Origin: Gammaproteobacteria bacterium
GTDB lineage: Bacteria > Pseudomonadota > Gammaproteobacteria > GCA-001735895
DNA length: 12,045 bases
Reading direction: 5' to 3'
Assembly (NCBI GenBank): GCA_003231795.1
Contig: QIJI01000215.1
Span: 1-12,045 of the forward strand
The number at the start of each line of letters is the position of its first letter. The first letter of the stretch is position 1. This document shows, piece after piece, positions 7,532 to 12,045 of this stretch. The notes under the pieces were generated by a model. That model saw only the letters and a program-made list of their open reading frames with translations. It made no database searches and was not told the DNA's origin. The translations under genes were made by a program, and so were the position numbers.

Positions 7532-7605
7532 TGCTCTTTCGACATAATAATTACGGATTCAGCGTCCCAAGGGACGCCCTTCGGGTTAGCTTGTCGAAAG
7601 AACAC
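7531..7605 (+). repeat. 75-base structured inverted-repeat element between sdhA and sdhB
   Basis: Outer arms GTGCTCTTTCGACA (7531-7544) and TGTCGAAAGAACAC (7592-7605) pair in 13 of 14 positions, with one C-A mismatch (7534/7602). Enclosed are a perfect hairpin GCGTCCC/GGGACGC (7562-7577; as RNA a 6-bp stem with a CAAG loop) and then CC-TTCG-GG (7578-7585), a UUCG-type loop. AAGGG/CCCTT (7569-7573/7577-7581) could form a competing stem. The first base of the element is the last base of the sdhA stop codon, and it ends 13 bases before the sdhB ATG. It may be an RNA-level stability or translation element for sdhB, or a small MITE-like insertion. No target-site duplication is evident. No U-tract follows, so it is not an obvious terminator. 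Confidence 0.75.
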
Positions 7606-7618
7606 CGGACAAAACACC

Positions 7619-8401
7619 ATGGCTGAATTTTTCTTACCTGCAAACTCCGTTGTCAAACAGGGCAAGCTGTTCAAGGCCACCGAAGGGGTCAAAAACATCC
7701 GGCGTTTCATCGTGTATCGTTATGATCCCTCGAGCGGGGAGAATCCCAGTACCGATACCTATGAAGTAGACATGGATACCTGCGGCCCGATGGTGCTGGA
7801 CGCCTTGCTCAAAATAAAGGATGAAATGGATGCGACGCTGTCATTGCGACGTTCCTGTCGTGAAGGCATCTGTGGTTCCTGCTCGATGAATATTGACGGT
7901 ACCAATACCTTGGCCTGTACTCAGGCGATTTCAGATATCCGTGGGGAGGTAAAGGTATATCCACTACCGCATCAGCCCGTGGTTCGTGACCTGGTATCTG
8001 ATTTGACTCATTTTTACGCCCAATATGCTTCGGTAGAACCCTGGATGAAAACCGATTCTGCAACTCCGCCTGATCGCGAACGTCTGCAATCACGTGAAGA
8101 TCGAGAAAAGCTTGATGGCCTATACGAATGCATTTTATGTGCCTGCTGTTCTACCAGTTGTCCCAGTTACTGGTGGAATGCCGACCGCTATCTCGGGCCC
8201 GCAGCGTTGTTGAATGCTTATCGCTGGATCGTCGATAGTCGTGATGAGGCCACCGGAGACCGCCTTGATGATCTTGAAGACCCGTTCAAACTGTATCGCT
8301 GCCATACCATCATGAACTGTACTCAGGTTTGTCCGAAAGGATTGAATCCGGCTAAAGCGATTGCCGAAACCAAGAAATTGATGGTGCAGCGTAAAATTTA
8401 A
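7619..8401 (+). CDS. sdhB: Succinate dehydrogenase iron-sulfur subunit SdhB
   Basis: SdhB relays electrons from the SdhA flavin to quinone through three Fe-S clusters. The 260-residue protein has an N-terminal ferredoxin domain with [2Fe-2S] cysteines C80, C85, C88 and C100 (RSCREGICGSC ... LAC). Its C-terminal domain has [4Fe-4S] ligands C171, C174, C177 and C238 and [3Fe-4S] ligands C181, C228 and C234 (CILCACCSTSCPSYWW; CHTIMNCTQVCPKGLNP). W186 matches the quinone-site Trp W164 of E. coli. It has about 20 extra N-terminal residues (MAEFFLPANSVVKQGKLFKA) compared with the E. coli protein, as in the alphaproteobacterial type. No good ribosome binding site precedes the ATG; the spacer is instead occupied by the hairpin element ending at 7605, so local RNA structure may matter for its translation. 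Confidence 0.98.
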   Translation: MAEFFLPANSVVKQGKLFKATEGVKNIRRFIVYRYDPSSGENPSTDTYEVDMDTCGPMVLDALLKIKDEMDATLSLRRSCREGICGSCSMNIDGTNTLACTQAISDIRGEVKVYPLPHQPVVRDLVSDLTHFYAQYASVEPWMKTDSATPPDRERLQSREDREKLDGLYECILCACCSTSCPSYWWNADRYLGPAALLNAYRWIVDSRDEATGDRLDDLEDPFKLYRCHTIMNCTQVCPKGLNPAKAIAETKKLMVQRKI

Positions 8402-8404
8402 CTT

Positions 8405-8585
8405 AGGGAGCTTCTGATCAATCCATTGAATGAACCTGTTGTGTCCAAAATAACCAATTTCTGCGTTGTGAAACGTAAGCAATAGTCCTGCTATTACTGA
8501 CATTTCACGCCTTGAACTGAACGGTCAGGCGCTCCGGCATTTTGAAACACAACCCGATTCATCCAGAATTAATCAGAGGCTCCCT
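8405..8585. mobile_element. 181-bp MITE-like element with long terminal inverted repeats, between sdhB and sdhE
   Basis: The gap holds a symmetric element. The outermost 18 bases (8405-8422, starting AGGGAGC) pair with 8568-8585 (ending GCTCCCT) in 16 Watson-Crick pairs plus one G-T. Symmetry continues inward through ATGAA, GTTGTGT (8438-8444 with 8547-8553) and CAAAAT (8446-8451 with 8539-8544), giving arms of about 47 bp. The centre has a second long hairpin, 8468-8485 with 8491-8508 (15 of 18 pairs, loop TCCTG), and a smaller stem, GCCT-GA with TC-AGGC, at 8509-8530. There is no coding capacity, so it fits a non-autonomous MITE or a dispersed palindromic repeat. I see no clear target duplication. 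It starts 3 bases after the sdhB stop and ends 5 bases before the sdhE start. The inverted-repeat structure is certain; mobility is inferred. Confidence 0.78.
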
Positions 8586-8590
8586 GGCAA

Positions 8591-8836
8591 ATGTCTGATC
8601 TTTCTCGATTGCGCTGGTTGTGCCGGCGTGGCATGAAAGAGCTGGATCTGGTTTTGAGCAGCTACCTCGACTTGTGTTACGAAACGGCATCTCCTGGTGA
8701 ACGGCAAAGCTTTCGCTCTTTGCTGGATATGCAGGATCCGGATTTGTATGCACTGATCATCGGGCGTAGTAAAGCACAGGATCAGTCGATGAAACAGTTT
8801 ATTGAACAGCTACGTAGCCTGAACAAGCAACGCTGA
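8591..8836 (+). CDS. sdhE: FAD assembly factor SdhE (YgfY/CptB/SdhAF2 family)
   Basis: SdhE binds SdhA and promotes covalent attachment of FAD; it is the bacterial counterpart of mitochondrial SDHAF2. The 81-residue all-helical protein opens with RLRWLCRRGMKELDLVLSSYL, containing the family RGxxE motif (RGMKE, about residues 13-17), and has the LLDMQDPDLYALIIGR segment of the second half of the fold. It sits downstream of sdhB, so it is probably part of the sdh transcript, but the 181-bp repeat element separates it from sdhB and supplies most of its leader. AGAGG (8575-8579), inside the right arm of that element, is the only nearby ribosome-binding-like sequence, 11 bases from the ATG. ygfX follows after 47 bases. 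Confidence 0.93.
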   Translation: MSDLSRLRWLCRRGMKELDLVLSSYLDLCYETASPGERQSFRSLLDMQDPDLYALIIGRSKAQDQSMKQFIEQLRSLNKQR

Positions 8837-8843
8837 CCACTGA

Positions 8844-8860
8844 ATCTGCGGTTCGCAGAT
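8844..8860 (+). terminator. Short stem-loop between sdhE and the ygfX-like gene
   Basis: ATCTGCG (8844-8850) and CGCAGAT (8854-8860) are perfect 7-bp inverted repeats around a GTT loop, 7 bases after the sdhE stop codon. Only TTT follows (8864-8866), so this is at best a weak terminator or attenuator; it could equally be an mRNA 3'-end stabiliser. Confidence 0.35.
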
Positions 8861-8883
8861 CCGTTTCTGACAAGGATGTCACT

Positions 8884-9303
8884 ATGACCGAAACTTTCGA
8901 AATTCACGCTTCCCGGACCCAGTGGTTACTACTGGCGTTTGGCTATAGTTTGATTGGTTTATGCGCATTGATCTATATCGATGATTTGATACTCCAAATT
9001 GGCAGTAGCGGACTTAGTGTTTTACTGGGTCTGTCAGAATGTAACCGCCTGCGTAGCCAGGAAACCATTCAACTGTGTCTTGATCCGAATAAAGGCAGCA
9101 TTACGCTGAAGCAGGGTGGGCAACCATATTTTTACCGTAAAAACAAGGTTTACCCAACTCGTTGGTTTGTTATTCTAAGGCTTGTTGATGTGCCGAAAAG
9201 CAGGACGTTATTTTTGATTTCAGACCGATTTAAATCACTACAGGACTATCAGGCGATACGTTATTCGCTGATCAAAATGGAGCGCATGGCAGATGTTGCT
9301 TGA
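8884..9303 (+). CDS. YgfX-like inner-membrane protein (CptA family)
   Basis: The 139-residue protein has two N-terminal membrane segments (about 14-32 and 35-51) followed by a soluble part with NRLRSQETIQLCLD and a C-terminal LFLISDRFKSLQDYQAIRYSL. Size, topology and the C-terminal pattern match YgfX, which in E. coli lies next to sdhE (ygfY) and was proposed as the toxin of the CptAB type IV pair; that role is disputed. Adjacency to sdhE here supports the assignment. AAGGA (8872-8876) lies 7 bases before the ATG. The last 11 bases overlap the next gene. Similarity to E. coli YgfX is weak in sequence, so context carries part of the call. Confidence 0.7.
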   Translation: MTETFEIHASRTQWLLLAFGYSLIGLCALIYIDDLILQIGSSGLSVLLGLSECNRLRSQETIQLCLDPNKGSITLKQGGQPYFYRKNKVYPTRWFVILRLVDVPKSRTLFLISDRFKSLQDYQAIRYSLIKMERMADVA

Positions 9304-9742
9304 TCTGGCACCGGTTCGCAAAGGTCGGTTCGCCAATGCGCGAAGTTTCGCAGCTTTGATGGAATTGTATGAGCAAAATTACATTCGCTTACGCAATCTT
9401 GCTCCTGATCTCAAACTCGCAAATGAAATGATTTCATCGGTGCCCGGTCATCAGGACTTGTATCTTTCTATCACCCAGCGCTGCAAGTATACAACCATGA
9501 TGCGCCTGACCTATCAATTTGAAGAAGCCGGCAAGCCTGTGTTTGAACCTGATCTACATTTAAAGATGTTTCACGATGCACGTGTTGTTGAAGTGCAGCA
9601 GTTACATTCCCGAATTCGCGGACCCATGCTGATGGCGAGTATGATCCAGCAGAAATGGATGATGAATCGATTTCTCTACAAGTGGCTTGGCTACTGCCAG
9701 TTTCAGGGTCATTATTTTGAGTCGATGCGACAATTGAAATAA
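9293..9742 (+). CDS. DUF1249 family protein (YqiB-like), function unknown
   Basis: The 149-residue soluble protein has FAALMELYEQNYIRLRNLAPDL near the N-terminus, then YLSITQRCKYTTMMRLTYQF, LHLKMFHDARVVEVQQ, and MNRFLYKWLGYCQFQGH near the C-terminus. These blocks align with E. coli YqiB (the ..TYTTL.., LYHDAMVAEV and INQFLADWLRYCLAHG regions, from memory), placing it in DUF1249. No catalytic residues or signal peptide are apparent. The ATG at 9293 lies inside the end of the ygfX-like gene (11-base overlap) with GGAG (9279-9282) 10 bases upstream, so the two are probably translationally coupled. It ends the sdh-side cluster; the isc promoter follows. Confidence 0.82.
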   Translation: MLLDLAPVRKGRFANARSFAALMELYEQNYIRLRNLAPDLKLANEMISSVPGHQDLYLSITQRCKYTTMMRLTYQFEEAGKPVFEPDLHLKMFHDARVVEVQQLHSRIRGPMLMASMIQQKWMMNRFLYKWLGYCQFQGHYFESMRQLK

Positions 9743-9849
9743 TATAATAAGTCACTTTAAGTAAAGCCCGTAAGCAATTGATAAGTAATTATTAAAATTA
9801 ATTTAATACTCTGCAACACAATTTCTCCCAGGCGATTTCCAAATACATC
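9743..9849. other. AT-rich gap upstream of the iscR promoter
   Basis: There is no open frame of note. It contains small AT-only symmetries, CTTTA-AG-TAAAG near 9754-9766 and ATTAAA (9791-9796) with TTTAAT (9802-9807). The latter lie about 45-60 bases upstream of the -35 box, too far for a classical UP element but within reach of an upstream activator. I see no terminator for the preceding gene and no second type 1 IscR site. Confidence 0.4.
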
Positions 9850-9878
9850 TTGACCTCAACGCAGGCATGGATTAAATT
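9850..9878 (+). promoter_or_regulatory. Sigma-70-type promoter of iscRSU
   Basis: TTGACC (9850-9855) is a strong -35 box and TAAATT (9873-9878) a moderate -10 box (4 of 6), separated by 17 bases. The IscR operator begins inside the -10 box, so bound IscR would block RNA polymerase. The predicted start of transcription, near 9885, lies within the operator, leaving a leader of roughly 28 bases before the iscR ATG. Confidence 0.75.
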
Positions 9879-9900
9879 CCTGACTAAATTAGTCAGGAAT
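9876..9900. promoter_or_regulatory. Type 1 IscR operator (autoregulatory)
   Basis: This is a 25-base palindrome with perfect 12-base arms, ATTCCTGACTAA and TTAGTCAGGAAT, around a central A (9888). It fits the E. coli type 1 consensus ATASYYGACTRWWWYAGTCRRSTAT at 23 of 25 positions (from memory), including both GACT/AGTC cores. In E. coli this site class is bound only by [2Fe-2S]-IscR, which represses the operon when clusters are plentiful. The same logic is expected here since the cluster ligands of IscR are conserved. Confidence 0.9.
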
Positions 9901-9912
9901 TAAGAGTTTTTG

Positions 9913-10383
9913 ATGCGATTGTCGACTAAAGGTCGTTATGCAGTGACAGCAATGATTGATATCGCCTTACACGATAAAGTCGGTCCGGTAACGCTGGCTG
10001 ATATTTCGCAATGTCAGGGCATTTCGCTTTCCTATCTCGAACAGCTATTCGCAAAGTTGCGTAAATGCGGGCTGGTTGAAGGCGTTCGTGGACCTGGTGG
10101 TGGTTATCGACTGGCTCGTCCTGCCGGCGAGATCTCGGTTGCCGATATTATTCAGGCAGTCGACGAAAAGCTTGATATGACTAAATGTGGTGGCAAGGGT
10201 AATTGCTCCCAGGGTGAAAAATGCCTGACCCACCAACTGTGGTTTGAACTTTCCTGCAATTTGTATCGGTTTTTAAATGGTATCAAGCTGGAACAGTATG
10301 TGAATCGACCGGAAATTAATGAATTAGTTAAAAAGCAGGACATCCAGTACGGACGGTTTATTAATCGTCAGGCGATGGCCTGA
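9913..10383 (+). CDS. iscR: Fe-S cluster-sensing transcriptional repressor IscR
   Basis: IscR is an Rrf2-family regulator that binds a [2Fe-2S] cluster and represses its own operon in that form; in E. coli apo-IscR also controls other Fe-S genes. The 156-residue protein starts MRLSTKGRYAVTAMIDIAL and has a winged helix-turn-helix (about 26-69, with LADISQCQGISLSYLEQLFAKLRK and the GPGGGYRL wing). Cluster ligands C92, C98, C104 and H107 (KCGGKGNCSQGEKCLTH) fall at the same positions as in E. coli. The ATG at 9913 is chosen over a TTG one codon earlier (9910) because MRL is the family N-terminus and AAGAG lies 6 bases upstream. Fourteen bases separate it from iscS. Confidence 0.97.
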   Translation: MRLSTKGRYAVTAMIDIALHDKVGPVTLADISQCQGISLSYLEQLFAKLRKCGLVEGVRGPGGGYRLARPAGEISVADIIQAVDEKLDMTKCGGKGNCSQGEKCLTHQLWFELSCNLYRFLNGIKLEQYVNRPEINELVKKQDIQYGRFINRQAMA

Positions 10384-10397
10384 GCGGAGAAGCAAAA

Positions 10398-11621
10398 GTG
10401 AGTGACATAAACCTACCTATTTACCTCGACTATAGTGCAACCACGCCGATTGATAAGCGAGTTGCCGACAGGATGGCAGAGTATCTGACCATCGAAGGTA
10501 ATTTTGGCAATCCGGCATCGCGCAGCCACGAGTTCGGATGGACCGCAGAAAAGGCCGTCGACCAGGCACGACAAGATGTTGCTGATCTGGTGAATTGTGA
10601 TCCCAGGGAAATTGTCTGGACCAGTGGAGCCACCGAAGCTGATAACCTGGCGATCAAGGGTGCAGCACATTTTTACCGCAAAAAAGGTAATCACATCATT
10701 ACCGTGAAAACCGAGCACAAGGCTGTCCTTGATACCTGTCGCCAATTGGAACGGGAAGGATTCGAAGTCACCTATATGGATCCCGAAGACAATGGCTTGA
10801 TCGATCTTGATAAATTGAAAGCCGCGATTACCGATCAAACAATAGTGATCTCGGTAATGCATGTGAATAATGAGATTGGTGTGATTCAGGATATCGAGGC
10901 GATTGGCGAAATTGCCCGCGCAAACAAAATTATTTTTCATGTCGATGCCGCCCAATCAACGGGCAAGGTCGAAATCGATCTGGAAAACCTGAAGGTTGAT
11001 CTGATGTCATTCAGTGCACACAAAACCTACGGACCCAAGGGTATCGGTGCGCTCTTTGTGCGTCGCAAGCCACGCGTTCGTCTTGAAGCACAAATGCATG
11101 GCGGTGGTCATGAACGCGGAATGCGCTCAGGCACGCTCGCGCCCCATCAGATTGTTGGCATGGGTGAAGCGTTTCGAATTGCCAGAGAAGATATGGCTTC
11201 TGAAAATGATCGTATCCGTATGTTGCGTGACCGTCTTTACGATGGGTTGAACGACATGGAAGAAGTTTATGTGAATGGCGATCTCGATCATCGAATTGCC
11301 GGAAACCTGAATATCAGTTTCAACTTCGTCGAAGGTGAATCATTGATTATGGCGCTACGTGATCTGGCGGTTTCTTCGGGTTCAGCCTGTACCTCGGCCA
11401 GCCTCGAACCGTCATATGTATTACGCGCGCTCGGTCGTAACGACGAGCTTGCGCATAGCTCGATCCGCTTTACTATTGGTCGCTTCACGTCGCTCGATGA
11501 AATTAACTACGCGGTAGATCTGGTTCGTGCTGCGGTTGAAAAATTACGTGATCTGTCTCCACTTTGGGATATGTACAAAGATGGTGTCGATTTAAATTCT
11601 GTTGAATGGGTGGCGCATTAG
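10398..11621 (+). CDS. iscS: Cysteine desulfurase IscS
   Basis: IscS is a PLP enzyme that converts cysteine to alanine and passes the sulfur, as a persulfide, to IscU for Fe-S assembly and to tRNA-thiolation partners. The 407-residue protein starts with GTG at 10398, with GGAG (10385-10388) 9 bases upstream. It shows LPIYLDYSATTPID (6-19), the PLP-stacking His in TEHKAV (H107), the PLP Lys in SFSAHKTYGPKG (K209), the HGGGHERGMRSGTL segment (235-247) and the catalytic persulfide Cys in SSGSACTSASLEPS (C331) on the group I mobile loop. The C-terminus, LSPLWDMYKDGVDL near the end, resembles the IscU-binding tail. A 6-bp hairpin spans its stop codon before iscU. Confidence 0.98.
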   Translation: MSDINLPIYLDYSATTPIDKRVADRMAEYLTIEGNFGNPASRSHEFGWTAEKAVDQARQDVADLVNCDPREIVWTSGATEADNLAIKGAAHFYRKKGNHIITVKTEHKAVLDTCRQLEREGFEVTYMDPEDNGLIDLDKLKAAITDQTIVISVMHVNNEIGVIQDIEAIGEIARANKIIFHVDAAQSTGKVEIDLENLKVDLMSFSAHKTYGPKGIGALFVRRKPRVRLEAQMHGGGHERGMRSGTLAPHQIVGMGEAFRIAREDMASENDRIRMLRDRLYDGLNDMEEVYVNGDLDHRIAGNLNISFNFVEGESLIMALRDLAVSSGSACTSASLEPSYVLRALGRNDELAHSSIRFTIGRFTSLDEINYAVDLVRAAVEKLRDLSPLWDMYKDGVDLNSVEWVAH

Positions 11622-11627
11622 GCGCCA
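11611..11627 (+). repeat. Stem-loop across the iscS stop codon
   Basis: TGGCGC (11611-11616) and GCGCCA (11622-11627) form a perfect, GC-rich 6-bp stem with loop ATTAG, which contains the stop codon TAG (11619-11621). It lies 14 bases before the iscU ATG. With no T-run after it, it is more likely to influence mRNA processing or the iscS/iscU ratio than to terminate. Confidence 0.4.
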
Positions 11628-11641
11628 GGTAGAGGTGTAAA

Positions 11642-12019
11642 ATGGCTTATAGCGAAAAAGTACTGGATCATTATGAAAACCCCCGCAACGTCGGTGTACT
11701 CGACGACGATCAGTCGGTTGGTACCGGCATGGTGGGTGCCCCCGCCTGTGGTGATGTGATGAAACTTCAGATCAAGGTTGGCAAAGATGGCATTATCGAG
11801 GATGCCAAGTTTAAAACTTATGGCTGTGGCTCCGCGATTGCTTCGAGTTCGCTGGTAACCGAGTGGGTCAAAGGCAAAAGTATTGATGAAGCCGCGGAAA
11901 TCAAAAATACTCATATCGCCGAAGAGCTGGCTTTGCCACCGGTCAAGATTCATTGTTCGGTGCTGGCTGAAGATGCCATTGCGGCGGCGATTGATAATTA
12001 CCGTCAAAAGAACCAGTAG
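11642..12019 (+). CDS. iscU: Fe-S cluster assembly scaffold IscU
   Basis: IscU is the scaffold on which [2Fe-2S] clusters are built with sulfur from IscS and from which HscA/HscB help release them. The 125-residue protein begins MAYSEKVLDHYENPRNVG. It has the cluster ligands C36 and D38 (APACGDVM), C62 (YGCGSAIASSS), H104 and C105 (KIHCSVLAEDA), and the HscA-recognition motif LPPVK (98-102). The Asp near the first Cys is the residue whose change stabilises clusters in homologues. AGAGG (11631-11635) lies 6 bases before the ATG. By family gene order, iscA, hscB, hscA and fdx should follow; only 26 bases remain in the window. Confidence 0.98.
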   Translation: MAYSEKVLDHYENPRNVGVLDDDQSVGTGMVGAPACGDVMKLQIKVGKDGIIEDAKFKTYGCGSAIASSSLVTEWVKGKSIDEAAEIKNTHIAEELALPPVKIHCSVLAEDAIAAAIDNYRQKNQ

Positions 12020-12045
12020 TTCCAGATCTGGTTTCAGTAAAAGCC

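Noticed and set aside
8135..8503. Minus-strand ORF of 122 codons over the end of sdhB and the repeat element
   Set aside because: It is antisense to SdhB with no recognisable motif, and its N-terminal half falls in the palindromic element; treated as a shadow.
8542..8573. Promoter for sdhE inside the repeat element (TTGAAA ... ATTAAT)
   Set aside because: The spacing is about 20 bases and the -10 match is partial, which is too weak to report as a promoter.
8884..9742. Novel toxin-antitoxin or defence system downstream of sdhE
   Set aside because: The genes fit known families (YgfX, DUF1249), and there is no nuclease, transferase or abortive-infection motif. The CptAB toxin idea concerns a housekeeping locus and is disputed.
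10413..10955. Minus-strand ORF of 180 codons opposite iscS
   Set aside because: It is fully antisense to a well-conserved gene and shows no family motifs.
12022..12031. Palindrome CCAGATCTGG after iscU
   Set aside because: It is a 10-base palindrome at the window edge with no T-run; a chance occurrence or the start of a spacer hairpin cannot be judged without downstream sequence.

Overview
The window reads as the core chromosome of a non-enteric gammaproteobacterium of moderate GC content, probably free-living or symbiotic. The evidence is the gene order ftsK-lolA-rarA, an IscR-controlled isc operon with the three-Cys/one-His IscR, and the proteobacterial families SdhE, YgfX and DUF1249. I cannot name a genus from sequence alone. 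All genes are on the + strand, coding density is high, and no stretch over 300 bases lacks a gene.

Layout. (1) 1-2080: ftsK, cut at its 5' end by the window edge and broken near 1096 by what looks like a 20-bp deletion just after the Walker A motif. (2) 2085-4071: lolA (outer-membrane lipoprotein carrier) and rarA (replication-associated AAA+ ATPase). (3) 4068-4661: a DUF938 SAM-dependent methyltransferase starting with TTG inside the rarA stop. (4) 4764-8401: a 52-codon SdhAF4/DUF1674 gene not normally called because of its size, then sdhC, sdhD, sdhA and sdhB, encoding a mitochondrial/alphaproteobacterial-style complex II. (5) 8591-9742: sdhE (SdhA flavinylation factor), a ygfX-like membrane protein and a DUF1249 protein. 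(6) 9850-12019: the iscR promoter with a type 1 IscR operator, then iscR, iscS and iscU; the operon probably continues past the window.

How the genes work together. Complex II needs covalent FAD on SdhA and three Fe-S clusters on SdhB. The region supplies SdhAF4 at the head of the operon, SdhE at the tail, and the Isc Fe-S assembly machinery about 1.3 kb downstream of sdhE. No new defence, mobile or biosynthetic system is visible.

The least ordinary signals are non-coding. A 75-base, heavily structured inverted-repeat element lies between sdhA and sdhB. A 181-bp MITE-like element with about 47-bp imperfect terminal inverted repeats and an internal long hairpin lies between sdhB and sdhE and ends 5 bases before the sdhE start. 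The ftsK lesion is either a real recent mutation or an assembly error.
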